A DNA stretch of 64,000 bases from Bacterioplanes sanyensis. GTDB lineage: Bacteria > Pseudomonadota > Gammaproteobacteria > Pseudomonadales > Oceanobacteraceae. Position 1 is the stretch's first letter; the number at the start of each line of letters is the position of its first letter. A program made the position numbers and the translations under genes. The stretch is from assembly GCF_014652515.1 (NCBI RefSeq), contig NZ_BMYY01000006.1:62001-126000 (forward strand). The letters are read 5' to 3'. The notes beneath the pieces were generated by a model that saw only the letters and a list, made by a program, of their open reading frames with translations, had not been told where the DNA came from and searched no databases. Below, one piece after another: positions 17,637 to 26,601 of this stretch.

Positions 17637-19280
17637 ATGTTACGCCAACTGACTTTGACTCAAAGGTTGATGTTCGGCTTTGGAGCGTTAATTGCTCTGA
17701 TGCTCATGGTGACCTTGCTGAGTATTCAGCGTGTCAGTGTGATGGACACCGTACTGAATGAGGTTAACGATGAGCTTAGCCCTAAACAACGGGCGGCGAT
17801 CAACTTTCGCGGCAGTGTGCACGACCGGGCCATCGCCCTGCGTGACCTAGTTCTAAATGAAAATGACGGTCAGCTAGGGCCGATACAGGCCGATATCCGC
17901 CGCTTAGAAGCGTTTTACGATGATGCCCGCGCCACGTTGGAGCGCCTGCATCAACAGCAAGCACCGGCAACGCAAGAGCAGCAACTGTTGCAAGCCATTC
18001 AACAAGCAGAAAAAGCCGCCATGGTGGCGACTGAAAAAGTAACCCAAGCGCGCATGCAAGGTAACTTGCCACGTAGCCGCGAGCTGATTTTATCTGAGGT
18101 CGGCCCAGCTTATAGCCAGTGGCTGAAAGTCATTAACAATTATATTGATGCGCAAGAAACCATGATTCGCTCTGGGGTTAAGGAGGTGCGCGGCATTGCC
18201 GATGGTTTTAGCATGACCATGATTGCTGCTCTGTTGTTAGCGGTGGTTGTCGGCGTAGTGATGGCCTGGGTCATTATTCGCAGTGTGCGCAACACTCTGG
18301 GGGCAGAGCCTGGCCAAGTAGCACGGGCCATTCGCGCTATGGCAGAGGGTGATTTAACCATTAATAACTATGCCGTGTTGGCGGGCAGTGTTATGGGCTC
18401 AGCACGACAGTTAACTCAGCAGTTAAATGAAGTTCTGGCTGAGGTGCAAACAGCCTCAGATGATGTGGCGTCAACTTCATCGAGCATGCAGCAGCAGGCT
18501 GGTAACAATGCCGAGTTAATCAATCGCCAGAGCAATGATACCGAGCAAATGGCGACGGCCATTACCGAAATGTCGCAGTCGGTGAGTGAGGTCGCCAGTC
18601 ACGCTAAAGCGGCGGCCGACGCTGCACAAAAAGCTGATAACGAAGTTGACCGTGGCAACGATGTGGTCGAGCGCAATGCCAATATGATGTCACAGTTGGC
18701 ACAACGGCTGGAGCAGGCCACTGAGGTGGCACAGCGGTTATCGGAGCGCAGTGGCAATATTGAAGGCATTATCGAAACCATTAACGCCATTGCCGAGCAA
18801 ACCAACCTGCTGGCCCTGAACGCAGCTATCGAAGCGGCCCGAGCTGGGGAGCATGGCCGCGGTTTCGCCGTAGTCGCCGATGAAGTGCGCAACCTAGCGC
18901 AGCGCACACAAACCTCGACCGGTGAAATCAGCGAAATGATAGGCACTTTACAAGCCGATGCCGAAGAAACCGTTAAAGCCATGCGAGATAGCCAGCAACA
19001 AGCAAACGAAACAGCAGAGCAAACCCAAGAGGCACGCACCGCACTGCAGCAAATTCGCTCCGAAGTCGGTGAAATCTCGCATATGAACAGCCGCATCGCC
19101 GATGCCGTCAGCGAGCAAACGAAAGTGGCGGAAGAAATTAACTTTAATATCGGTCACATCAGTGAAGCCATGGCAGACATTGCTCGCTCAGCTCAGCAGA
19201 CCGACGAGCAAAGTCAGCGTCTTAATGAGCTGGCGGCCGGGTTAAAATCACGGGTGGGATTTTTCCGACTTTCTTCTTGA
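17637..19280 (+). CDS. Methyl-accepting chemotaxis protein
   Basis: A 547-residue inner-membrane chemoreceptor. TM1 is near residues 12-32 ([20 protein letters not shown]), a four-helix-bundle sensory domain of about 160 residues faces the periplasm, TM2 is near 195-220 ([20 protein letters not shown]), and a HAMP linker follows. The signalling tip contains [20 protein letters not shown] and [17 protein letters not shown], the CheA/CheW contact region conserved in all MCPs. No pentapeptide tether for CheR is seen at the C-terminus. The ATG at 17637 has GGGGG at 7 bp; an ATG at 17631 is also in frame. The ligand is not known. Monocistronic, with a terminator. Confidence 0.95.
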   Translation: MLRQLTLTQRLMFGFGALIALMLMVTLLSIQRVSVMDTVLNEVNDELSPKQRAAINFRGSVHDRAIALRDLVLNENDGQLGPIQADIRRLEAFYDDARATLERLHQQQAPATQEQQLLQAIQQAEKAAMVATEKVTQARMQGNLPRSRELILSEVGPAYSQWLKVINNYIDAQETMIRSGVKEVRGIADGFSMTMIAALLLAVVVGVVMAWVIIRSVRNTLGAEPGQVARAIRAMAEGDLTINNYAVLAGSVMGSARQLTQQLNEVLAEVQTASDDVASTSSSMQQQAGNNAELINRQSNDTEQMATAITEMSQSVSEVASHAKAAADAAQKADNEVDRGNDVVERNANMMSQLAQRLEQATEVAQRLSERSGNIEGIIETINAIAEQTNLLALNAAIEAARAGEHGRGFAVVADEVRNLAQRTQTSTGEISEMIGTLQADAEETVKAMRDSQQQANETAEQTQEARTALQQIRSEVGEISHMNSRIADAVSEQTKVAEEINFNIGHISEAMADIARSAQQTDEQSQRLNELAAGLKSRVGFFRLSS

Positions 19281-19298
19281 TCACGTCTTTTGCGTATA

Positions 19299-19325
19299 TA
19301 AAGGCCCAGCTTGGGCCTTTTTATT
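19299..19325 (+). terminator. Rho-independent terminator after the MCP gene
   Basis: AAAGGCCCA pairs with TGGGCCTTT around a short GCT loop, followed by TTATTT. Confidence 0.9.
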
Positions 19326-19385
19326 TGCCTGTAATAACCCCTTGTTGTGGCATACTGCTCGTTTTGGGTAAACAGGAGCCGTGCT

Positions 19386-19973
19386 ATGGCAGAAATACAG
19401 CAAATTCTTGATTTTGTCGTGGCGATTGAACAGCTCAAAGATGTGCAGCGCAAAACTAAGCCCGTTGGGCTGGAGCGCTATGAAAACTCCGCCGAGCACA
19501 GCTGGCACGCCTGTTTAACCGCGCTTTTATTTAAAGACTATGCCAATGAAAACGTCGATATTGAGCGGGTGATGAAGATGCTGTTAATTCATGATCTGGG
19601 CGAAATCGATGCAGGCGACACCATTATCTACGCCAGTGAAACCGTCGAAAATAAACAGCTAGAGCAGCAAGGGGTTGAGCGCTTATTGGCCTTGCTACCG
19701 GAGTCGATGCGCCAGCCACTGTTAGACTTGTGGATAGAATTTGAAACCGGTGACACAGCCGATGCCGTTTATGCTAGGGCCATTGATCGTGTACCGCCGC
19801 TACTTCACAACCTGCACGGTGATGGCCACAGTTGGAAGCAACATGGTATTAGCTTAGAGCAGGTATTGGCGGTTAATACTCGCATTGGCAAAGGCAGCGA
19901 TGCGCTTTGGCAAGTGATACGACCCAAGCTAGAGCAAGCGGCTAACGATGGCCTGATGAAAAAAGAGAGATGA
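19386..19973 (+). CDS. HD-domain phosphohydrolase (YfbR/HD_3-like)
   Basis: A 195-residue soluble protein with the HD signature: RYENSAEHSWHACL supplies the first His, then LLIHDLGEIDAGD gives the His-Asp pair, and a later Asp lies in YARAIDRVPPLLHN. This arrangement is that of the HD_3 group, whose best-known member, YfbR, is a 5'-deoxynucleotidase. The ATG at 19386 follows AGGAGCC. It is the first gene of a run in which stops and starts overlap (ATGA with the next gene), so it is probably co-translated with the ASCH and GNAT genes. Confidence 0.85.
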   Translation: MAEIQQILDFVVAIEQLKDVQRKTKPVGLERYENSAEHSWHACLTALLFKDYANENVDIERVMKMLLIHDLGEIDAGDTIIYASETVENKQLEQQGVERLLALLPESMRQPLLDLWIEFETGDTADAVYARAIDRVPPLLHNLHGDGHSWKQHGISLEQVLAVNTRIGKGSDALWQVIRPKLEQAANDGLMKKER

Positions 19974-20440
19974 TGAATAACCTTACACCCGAGCAACACG
20001 AATTTGTTACTCGCTACCTAACTTCACTGCCTGAAGCGGAGCAAGCAGTACAAATATTCGCTGAGCACTTTTGCGCCGATGAATATAACGCCAATGAATG
20101 CGCTCGGCTGATCAATATTGGCCAAAAGACAGCCACCTGCAGTTTAAAAGCGGCGTATGAGATCGAACATGAGCCGTTACCGGCTGTGGGGCGCTTAACT
20201 CTGGTACTGAACTGGAGCCAGCAGCCGGTGTGTATTATTCGCACCAGTAAGGTCACTATTTGCCCTTTTAATCAAGTGGAGCCAGAGTTTGCGGCAGCAG
20301 AAGGCGAGGGCGATGGCAGCTATGAATGGTGGCGCGATGCGCATATGAAGTTCTTTAGCCAGTATGCCGAGGAAGTGGGCACCGAGTTTAATGAAGACTC
20401 TGAGCTGGTATTAGAGCATTTTGACAAGGTCTATCCATGA
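19970..20440 (+). CDS. ASCH-domain protein
   Basis: A 156-residue protein of the ASCH fold (DUF984/YhfF-like), a PUA-related fold thought to bind RNA or modified nucleosides. The core GQKTATCSLKAAYEIE, with later TSKVTICPFNQVEPEFAAAE and GDGSYEWWRDAHMKFF, matches this group well. It overlaps the HD gene (ATGA at 19970-19973) and also the following GNAT gene by 4 bp. Family members of this kind have been shown to be amidohydrolases on acetylated cytidine (YqfB), but this protein is from a longer subgroup, so the reaction is open. Confidence 0.85.
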   Translation: MMNNLTPEQHEFVTRYLTSLPEAEQAVQIFAEHFCADEYNANECARLINIGQKTATCSLKAAYEIEHEPLPAVGRLTLVLNWSQQPVCIIRTSKVTICPFNQVEPEFAAAEGEGDGSYEWWRDAHMKFFSQYAEEVGTEFNEDSELVLEHFDKVYP

Positions 20441-20967
20441 CAGTGGTTGTTCGAACGGCAGAGCAGCATGATGCTCAGGCTCTGATTGATTTGTTCCAAA
20501 AACTGGATCAAGAAACACAGTTTATGCTGTTTGAGCCGGGCGAGCGGCCCACCTCTGTAGAGGATCAAACCCTGGCCTTGCAGCGTTTTAATCAAAGTCA
20601 TAATCAACGCATGTTTGTTGCGGAACATGACTCTGAATTGCTGGGCTTTGTGGCTTGCATCGGCAACCCGTGGCAGCGTAATTGCCATGTCGCTAACTGT
20701 GTGATTGGTGTGAGTCAGGCCTGGGCGGGTCAGGGCATTGGCACACAATTGATGATGCATATGCAAGCCTGGGCGGAAAAGCAAGGCTTGCAGCGTTTGG
20801 AGCTGACCGTGATGGAGCACAACCTGGCTGCCATCGCTTTGTATCAGCGCATGGGCTTTGAAAAAGAAGGCCTAAAGCGTGGTAGCATAAAAATAAAGGG
20901 CAACACCATTAATGAATGGCTGATGGCAAAGCTCTTATTGCCATCACAGATCAGCATCAAGGAATAG
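20437..20967 (+). CDS. GNAT-family N-acetyltransferase (first of three)
   Basis: A 176-residue GNAT protein. The acetyl-CoA loop is in VIGVSQAWAGQGIGTQLMMH (motif A, about 86-105), and motif B is LTVMEHNLAAIALYQRMGFE. Overall it resembles ribosomal-protein or small-molecule acetyltransferases of the RimI/YhhY type. It starts inside the ASCH gene (ATGA overlap) and ends 1 bp before the next GNAT gene. Its substrate is unknown. The compact layout suggests that the three acetyltransferases are expressed in fixed proportion. Confidence 0.87.
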   Translation: MTVVVRTAEQHDAQALIDLFQKLDQETQFMLFEPGERPTSVEDQTLALQRFNQSHNQRMFVAEHDSELLGFVACIGNPWQRNCHVANCVIGVSQAWAGQGIGTQLMMHMQAWAEKQGLQRLELTVMEHNLAAIALYQRMGFEKEGLKRGSIKIKGNTINEWLMAKLLLPSQISIKE

Positions 20968-20968
20968 A

Positions 20969-21520
20969 ATGTTTAGCAAGATAGTCGATGACGAAATCAC
21001 CTTAGCACTGGTTCAACCCAGCTTTGCCAAAGAATACTGGGTGATTGTTGAGCAGCAGCGAGAGTATTTATCACAGTGGCTGGCTTGGCCGCAGTTGGCA
21101 GACGGTGAAGCCTTTTTTCTGACGTTTATTAAAAGCTCACTGCATGATTATGCCGATGGCAAATCGTTAACCTGCGCCATTCTGTATTTAGGGCAAGTGG
21201 TCGGCAACATCAGCTTTAACAGCATCAACCATGGCCTTAAAAAAGTCGAAATTGGCTATTGGCTGCGTCAAGACTACCAGGGCAAAGGCATCGTGACTCG
21301 AGCCGTGGCCAGCTTAATCGAGATAGCATTTAACGAGTTGGCCATGCAGCAGGTACAAATCTCTGCGGCCGAAGAAAATCTGCCAAGCCGTGCGGTGTGT
21401 GAGCGCTTAGGGTTTGCTCTGGAAGGCATTATCAGCCGGGCAGAAAACCTTAACGGCCGAGTGGTCGATCATGCTGTTTATGGCTTAAGCCGTAAGCGCT
21501 GGCTGGAGGAGCAGCAATGA
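20969..21520 (+). CDS. GNAT-family N-acetyltransferase, RimL-like (second of three)
   Basis: A 183-residue protein of the RimJ/RimL branch: IGYWLRQDYQGKGIVTRAVA is motif A, and ISAAEENLPSRAVCERLGFA is the typical RimL motif B with the N-x-x-S-R pattern. RimL and relatives acetylate N-termini of ribosomal proteins, while others such as SpeG-like or YdaF act on other amines. The start is 1 bp after the previous stop, and its own end overlaps the third GNAT start by 4 bp. The ATG follows AAGGAATAGA. Confidence 0.88.
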   Translation: MFSKIVDDEITLALVQPSFAKEYWVIVEQQREYLSQWLAWPQLADGEAFFLTFIKSSLHDYADGKSLTCAILYLGQVVGNISFNSINHGLKKVEIGYWLRQDYQGKGIVTRAVASLIEIAFNELAMQQVQISAAEENLPSRAVCERLGFALEGIISRAENLNGRVVDHAVYGLSRKRWLEEQQ

Positions 21521-22002
21521 AGGTTCGCCCCTTGCAAGAGGGGGATGCCGATGCCTTGTATCGCATCTATTTAGAACCGGATGTGTTGGCCAATAATGCC
21601 TATTTGCCGTCTATGTCACGCTCTGAGTTTGATAATCTGTTAAGGCAGATGGCACACAACTTTGTGGCCTGCGATGACGATGGCAATGTAATGGGGCATT
21701 TATGCATCCGCAATGCCGCCAAGCCCAGAATAAAACACATCGCCTCGTTTGGCTTGGCAGTATCAAGCAGTTATCGACGACGCGGTGTGGCTCGGCTATT
21801 AATGCAGCATCTACTGGATTTTTGTTTTAATTGGCTAAATATTCTTCGTGTCGAGCTGTCGGTACATGCGAATAATGACGGCGCCATCGCATTATACCAA
21901 TCTTTCGGCTTTGAACTTGAAGGGCGGCAGCGCCAAGCCGTTTATGTCAACGGCTCATACTTAGATACACTGTCCATGGCGCTGCTGCGTAGTGACGTTT
22001 AA
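21517..22002 (+). CDS. GNAT-family N-acetyltransferase (third of three)
   Basis: A 161-residue GNAT protein with motif A in GLAVSSSYRRRGVARLLMQH and motif B in LSVHANNDGAIALYQSFGFE. It overlaps the preceding gene by 4 bp, after GGAGGAGCAGCA, and ends 4 bp before the convergent PuuE-like gene. It is similar in design but only distantly similar in sequence to the first GNAT in the run, so the two are not a recent duplication. Substrate unknown. Confidence 0.87.
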   Translation: MKVRPLQEGDADALYRIYLEPDVLANNAYLPSMSRSEFDNLLRQMAHNFVACDDDGNVMGHLCIRNAAKPRIKHIASFGLAVSSSYRRRGVARLLMQHLLDFCFNWLNILRVELSVHANNDGAIALYQSFGFELEGRQRQAVYVNGSYLDTLSMALLRSDV

Positions 22003-22006
22003 AGAA

Positions 22007-22909
22007 TCAGGCTGCCGGGTGATATTGGTGCCAGTGGCGGGCAATATCGGCGCGCCGACACACCCAAACCTGATCGTATTGTTGGATATAATCCAAAAAG
22101 CGAATCAGCGCCGCCGCGCGCCCTGGCCGACCGACTAAGCGGCAGTGCAGGCCAATACTGAGCATTTTGGGGCTGTGTTCGCCTTCGGCATAGAGCACAT
22201 CAAAACTGTCTTTTAAATACTGAAAAAACTGCTCGCCGCTATTAAACCCCTGGTTGGTGGCAAAGCGCATGTCGTTGGCATCTAGTGTGTAGGGCACCAC
22301 CAAATGCGGTTTGCCATTTTCTGTCACCCAATAAGGCAGCTCATCGGCGTAGCTGTCGGCGTCGTATAAAAACTCGCCTTCTTCGCATATTAGGCGGCGG
22401 GTATTGGGGCTCATGCGACCTGTGTACCAACCCTCTGGGTAGCGCCCGGTAAGGCGTTTATGAATGTCCAGTGCTTGGCGAATGTGCTCGCGCTCAACGT
22501 CTTCTGGCACGTACTGATAGTCGATCCAACGCAGGCCATGGGAGGCAATTTCCCAATCGGCTTGCAGCATGGCATCGACCACCTCGGGGTTGCGCTCTAA
22601 AGCCATGGCCACACCAAACACCGTCACCGGCAAGCCACGCTCAGTAAACAGCCGGTGCAGCCGCCAAAAGCCAGCACGAGCGCCATACTCGTAAATAGAC
22701 TCCATGTTCATGTGGCGCACCCCTGCCAGTGCCTGGGCGCCGACGATTTCGGATAAAAACGCCTCAGAAGCGGCATCACCGTGCAAAACACAGTTTTCAC
22801 CGCCTTCTTCATAGTTGATAACAAACTGCACCGCGATGCGCGCCTGGTTGGGCCAAGCAGCATGCGGCGGCGTTTGGCCATAGCCAAGCAGATCGCGGGG
22901 GTAAGTCAT
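22007..22909 (-). CDS. puuE: PuuE-like allantoinase / polysaccharide deacetylase-family protein
   Basis: A 300-residue metal-dependent hydrolase with the NodB-type fold. It begins YPRDLLGYGQTPPHAAWPNQ and has VQFVINYEEGGENCVLHGD, YGARAGFWRLHRLF and EIASHGLRWIDYQYVPED, which are diagnostic of the allantoinase PuuE branch (purine breakdown: allantoin to allantoate). The length equals the family length. The ATG at 22907-22909 follows AGGATTAC. Other allantoin or urate genes are not in this window, so the actual substrate could differ. It is divergent from the LNS2 lipoprotein gene. Confidence 0.88.
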   Translation of the reverse strand: MTYPRDLLGYGQTPPHAAWPNQARIAVQFVINYEEGGENCVLHGDAASEAFLSEIVGAQALAGVRHMNMESIYEYGARAGFWRLHRLFTERGLPVTVFGVAMALERNPEVVDAMLQADWEIASHGLRWIDYQYVPEDVEREHIRQALDIHKRLTGRYPEGWYTGRMSPNTRRLICEEGEFLYDADSYADELPYWVTENGKPHLVVPYTLDANDMRFATNQGFNSGEQFFQYLKDSFDVLYAEGEHSPKMLSIGLHCRLVGRPGRAAALIRFLDYIQQYDQVWVCRRADIARHWHQYHPAA

Positions 22910-23152
22910 GATGTAATCCTGTCTAATTGGTCAGTTTATTGTGGTGTGTTCGACGGCGGCTGTACAGTGATTGTGCCCGCTTTGTCCATTTGCGTCAGCC
23001 TGACGAACTGGCTCACTTGGCACTTGAAGACCAGAGCATACTCGATTGAACTGAAGACGCTGACGCATAACTGTCATCAATTTTTAATGCATAACATGCA
23101 GGTTACTGAGCCTAGCAACCAGTCATTTTCACTCATAAAAAAAGAGGTCTTT

Positions 23153-24214
23153 ATGTCTCGCTTCTCACTACGAAAATCCCTGTTGAATACAGCCGTCTTT
23201 GCCGCCATGTGCGGCTTGGCGGTGTCAGCCTGTGCGATGACCAACCCCAAGGATGTGGGTGATGCAAATGGCGACGATATTGACGTTATTAACGATGGCG
23301 TAATCGCTTGTACCGACTATGCCGCAGTGCAGCAAGCACCTGAGTTTAACTTTCCGCAACAGCAGGATTTCACGCATTTTGGCAATCGCCTACTGGCCTT
23401 AGATAAACCCTTTCATATGGGCCATGACAAAATCGTCAGTGCCGGCCAAGCCACCTCGCTGGTGGGTAAGTTCGACTACGGCGCAGTATTTCATAAAGAC
23501 CTAGAAGGTGAGCCCGTACAGGCATTTTTGACTGGCACCGGTAAAGACGATTGGCAGTACCTAGGTCAGTTCACCACCAATGATGATGGCAAAATTTTTG
23601 TACCGGTAGATGGCCAGCAAGAAGGCCAATATGTGGTACGCATGGTGGTGCTGGGCGATTTAAGTTACACCGACGTGTATTTAACCGCCGTTGAGCCGGG
23701 CCGCAAAGCCGTGGTATTTGATATTGATGAAACCCTGACCAAGAGCGACCTGGAGCAAATTCTGGATTACACCGGCATCGAAGCGGCAGATCCGCGTCCG
23801 GCGGCAGGCCAGCTGGTGCAGGAATACATCGATCGCGGTTATCATCCGGTATTCGTCACCGCCCGCACTTATTGGTACGCCAAAGGCACTCGTCGTTGGC
23901 TGCGTGACACATTAAATCTGCCAGACTTTACCCTGCGCACTACCTTTGCCAATCAGCAAGGCTTGTTTGAAACCGCGCAGTACAAAACCGAAGTCATGCA
24001 GGCCATGCAAGATGCCGGTGTTGAGTTTGTGCGTGCTTATGGCAATGCCGATACCGATGCCGAAGCCTTTGCCAATGTTGGTATTCCACTGTCAGAGACT
24101 TACATGATTGGTAAAAATGCCGGCATTAATGGTACGCAAGCCATCACTGCTGAAGGCTATCAACAGCATATTGCCGATGTGGTATTAAACACGCCGCACA
24201 GTGGTTGTCAGTAA
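23153..24214 (+). CDS. Lipoprotein with lipin-like (LNS2) HAD phosphatase domain
   Basis: A 353-residue protein with a lipoprotein signal peptide (about residues 1-22; lipobox LAVSAC), an Asp-rich short linker and an N-terminal beta domain of about 140 residues (ending DLSYTDVYLTAVEPGRK). The C-terminal half is a HAD domain: motif I VVFDIDETLTKSD, motif II FVTART, and motif IV region RAYGNADTDAEAFANVGIPL. This is the layout of the LNS2 domain of lipin/Ned1/Smp2 phosphatidate phosphatases, here exported and lipid-anchored. A phosphatidate or lipid-phosphate substrate is an inference from the family. The ATG follows AGAGGTCTTT; a terminator follows. Confidence 0.82.
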   Translation: MSRFSLRKSLLNTAVFAAMCGLAVSACAMTNPKDVGDANGDDIDVINDGVIACTDYAAVQQAPEFNFPQQQDFTHFGNRLLALDKPFHMGHDKIVSAGQATSLVGKFDYGAVFHKDLEGEPVQAFLTGTGKDDWQYLGQFTTNDDGKIFVPVDGQQEGQYVVRMVVLGDLSYTDVYLTAVEPGRKAVVFDIDETLTKSDLEQILDYTGIEAADPRPAAGQLVQEYIDRGYHPVFVTARTYWYAKGTRRWLRDTLNLPDFTLRTTFANQQGLFETAQYKTEVMQAMQDAGVEFVRAYGNADTDAEAFANVGIPLSETYMIGKNAGINGTQAITAEGYQQHIADVVLNTPHSGCQ

Positions 24215-24232
24215 TATTAGCGATCACACGAT

Positions 24233-24259
24233 AACGGGCGCTTAAGCGCCCGTTTTTTT
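24233..24259. terminator. Terminator between the LNS2 lipoprotein and SelO genes
   Basis: AACGGGCGCTT is paired with AAGCGCCCGTT and followed by a T run. It reaches the stop codon of the convergent selO gene. Confidence 0.9.
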
Positions 24260-25754
24260 AGGTACCGCAAAATGTTTTTAAAACCTTCTCGCCCTCGGCC
24301 GGTGGTTGCTGGTAGGCAAGGCGCTCTGGCTGTTCATCAAACGGCTGAGTAACAATCTCGAGTAGCTTATGAAACGGGCGTAAATCGCCGTCTTCTTCTG
24401 CGGCTTTAATGACCTCAGCGACTCTGTGGTTGCGTGGAATATAGGCCGGGTTAGTGGCCAGCATTTGCTGTTGTTGCTGCTCAGGTAACAGTGCGTCTTC
24501 CGCTTGGCGCTGTTGCCAGCGCACATGCCAGTCGTTAAATAGTTCCGGGCGATTAAACAACTCAGCTACGTTGCGATAAGCATCGCTGTTTTCATCCTCG
24601 CCACAAAGCCAAGATAAACGGCGGAAAAACAAGGTGTAATCCACCTCGCCTTGCTCCAGTAGAGCTAATAGGTCATCTACTAAGGCGCTGTCACCATCAT
24701 GCTCTGTGCTCAACCCCAGCTTGCGACGCATGCCATTCAGCCAAGTGTTCTGATGGAACTGCGAATATTGCTCCAGGCATTCAGTCGCCAGCTCTACCGC
24801 CGTTTGCTCATCGTCGCTGATTAATGGCAATAATGTTTCGGCTAGGCGCGCCAGGTTCCACTGGCCAATGGCGGGCTGATTGTGAAAGGCGTAGCGACCG
24901 CCACGATCAATGGAGCTAAACACCTGGTCTTTGCGGTAGGTGTCCATAAAAGCGCAGGGGCCATAGTCGATGGTTTCGCCGCTCACCGTCATATTATCGG
25001 TATTCATCACACCGTGAATAAAACCCAACTGCATCCAGTGAGCAATCAGCTCTGCTTGGGCTGTGCATACGCTGCTTAATAATTCTAAGTAAGGCTGCTC
25101 GCTGTTTGCTGCTGGCGAGCAAAGAACCTGAGGAAAGTGTCGCTCAATGACATGATCGGCCAAGGTCTTTAACGCATCGAGATCGCGGCGCAAAGCAAAA
25201 TATTGAAAGGTACCCACACGAATATGGCTGGCGGCAACGCGAGTAAACACCGCACCAGGCTCTAGCCGCTCGCGCACCACCGTTTCACCGCTGGCGACCG
25301 CCGCCAGGGCGCGCGTGGTGGGCACACCGAGAGCGTGCATGGCCTCGCACAATAAATACTCGCGCAATACCGGCCCTATGGGTGAGCGGCCATCACCACC
25401 ACGCGAAAACGGTGTGCGACCGCTGCCTTTTAATTGCATATCAAAGCGCAGCCCCTGGTCATTCACCACCTCGCCTAACAGCAGCGCGCGGCCATCGCCC
25501 AATTGCGGGTTTAACTGACCAAACTGATGGCCGCAATAGGCCATGGCGATAGGCTCAGCGCCTTCGGGCAGGCGATTGCCCGCAAACCACTGTGCCAGCT
25601 CCTCATCGCTGGCTTGGCGGGTGTCAATGCCCAGCTGCTCGGCTAAAGCACTGTTAAACGCGATTAACTGTGGCTCAGCCACCGGCGTTGGCTGAGTGGC
25701 GGCATAAAAGTGCTCGGGCAAGCGGGCGTAGCTATTGCGAAAGGGAATCTGCAT
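24258..25754 (-). CDS. selO: Protein adenylyltransferase SelO (YdiU family)
   Basis: A 498-residue pseudokinase-fold enzyme that transfers AMP to Ser, Thr or Tyr of target proteins, known from E. coli YdiU and human SelO. Diagnostic blocks are AYCGHQFGQLNPQLGDGRA, DMQLKGSGRTPFSRGGDGRS, PTTRALAAVASGETVVRE, FIHGVMNTDNMTVSGETIDY (the catalytic loop and metal site) and YGPCAFMDTY. The family C-terminal CGT ending is present; this bacterial protein has Cys rather than selenocysteine there. The length is typical. It is transcribed toward the LNS2 lipoprotein gene and begins next to the repeat-rich region. Confidence 0.96.
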   Translation of the reverse strand: MQIPFRNSYARLPEHFYAATQPTPVAEPQLIAFNSALAEQLGIDTRQASDEELAQWFAGNRLPEGAEPIAMAYCGHQFGQLNPQLGDGRALLLGEVVNDQGLRFDMQLKGSGRTPFSRGGDGRSPIGPVLREYLLCEAMHALGVPTTRALAAVASGETVVRERLEPGAVFTRVAASHIRVGTFQYFALRRDLDALKTLADHVIERHFPQVLCSPAANSEQPYLELLSSVCTAQAELIAHWMQLGFIHGVMNTDNMTVSGETIDYGPCAFMDTYRKDQVFSSIDRGGRYAFHNQPAIGQWNLARLAETLLPLISDDEQTAVELATECLEQYSQFHQNTWLNGMRRKLGLSTEHDGDSALVDDLLALLEQGEVDYTLFFRRLSWLCGEDENSDAYRNVAELFNRPELFNDWHVRWQQRQAEDALLPEQQQQQMLATNPAYIPRNHRVAEVIKAAEEDGDLRPFHKLLEIVTQPFDEQPERLAYQQPPAEGEKVLKTFCGT

Positions 25755-25894
25755 GGCCTAAACCTGAGTAAAACAGTCAGGATAAAGGTGGGGGAGGGGG
25801 CTGTCTAGGTGTGGGTAAGTATTGCGCTGAGCCACAGCTTTCTTATTGCTGCGATGGCAGCAGACTCCCTATTTTCGTTATTGTGATCGCTGAA

Positions 25895-26120
25895 AAATCC
25901 TATGTCCTCCTTGAGGGATCTTATCCCTCACGCCGGACGGGCGAGCTCCCTGCTTTGCGCTGCGCAGGCCGTGAATCCTGAGTTGCCAATGCTGTGGTCG
26001 CCGCAACGCCAACAGCCTGCATCCCGGCAGGATGTTGGCTGGTGCTGCCGTCCGGGCAGCCCCTGCGGGCACAGCCATAGCCAACTCAGGCGGCCTGCTA
26101 AGGCGCGGAAAACCAGGGCG
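25895..26120 (+). repeat. Structured repeat element, copy 1
   Basis: About 226 bp, over 95% identical by eye to copy 2 and related to the inverted copy 3. It folds on paper into nested stems: GCAGGCCG (25964-25971) with CGGCCTGC (26091-26098); CCTGAGTTG (25977-25985) with CAACTCAGG (26082-26090); CTGTG with CACAG; and inside these two hairpins, GCCAACA...CCTGC with GCAGG...TGTTGGC (26008-26039) and GCTGCC with GGCAGC (26044-26060). A separate hairpin GAGGGA with TCCCTC lies near the left end. No protein is encoded convincingly. I do not recognise the family. Confidence 0.85.
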
Positions 26121-26231
26121 CAAGAGCGAGTTCAGAGCTGAGGTTGGATGTCTTGGTTATGCTCCGTGCCGCTTACAAATAGTAAGTGAGCATTTGAGTC
26201 GGGCTCGCGTATGAGCGATTTTCAACGCTAA

Positions 26232-26455
26232 ATCCTATGTCCTCCTTGAGGGATCTTATCCCTCACGCCGGACGGGCGAACTCCCTGCTTTGCGCTGCGC
26301 AGGCCGTGAATCCTGAGTTGCCAATGCTGTGGTCGCCGCAACGCCAACAGCCTGCATCCCGGCAGGATGTTGGCTGGTGCTGCCGTCCAGGCAGCCCCTG
26401 CGGGCACAGCCATTGCCAACTCAGGCGGCCTGCTAAGGCGCGGAAAACCTGGGCG
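26232..26455 (+). repeat. Structured repeat element, copy 2
   Basis: A near-identical direct copy of the element at 25895. The few differences include loop changes (GTCCG to GTCCA in the second inner hairpin) and CATAG to CATTG, which improves pairing with CAATG on the other strand of the stem. It is separated from copy 1 by about 110 bp of unrelated sequence. Confidence 0.85.
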
Positions 26456-26601
26456 AGAAACCGAGAGCTGAGCGGCTAGCCTTAGGAAATGGAGTGGGTG
26501 TCCGGCTTGTTACTGCCTGCTAAGGCGCAGAAAACCTGGGCGAGAAACCGAGAGTTGAGCGGCTTGCCTTAGGAAATGGAATAGGTGTCCGGCTTGTTAC
26601 T
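26428..26601 (+). repeat. 87-bp tandem duplication
   Basis: Two adjacent 87-bp units (26428-26514 and 26515-26601) start GCCTGCTAAGGCGC and end GTCCGGCTTGTTACT, with only a handful of substitutions. The first unit overlaps the right end of structured repeat copy 2, so the duplication happened after that copy was in place. Confidence 0.85.

Noticed and set aside
25902-26479. Small open frames running through the structured repeats
   Set aside because: Near-identical frames occur on both strands simply because the repeat is GC-rich and palindromic; no ribosome sites, and the inverted copy does not keep the same protein.
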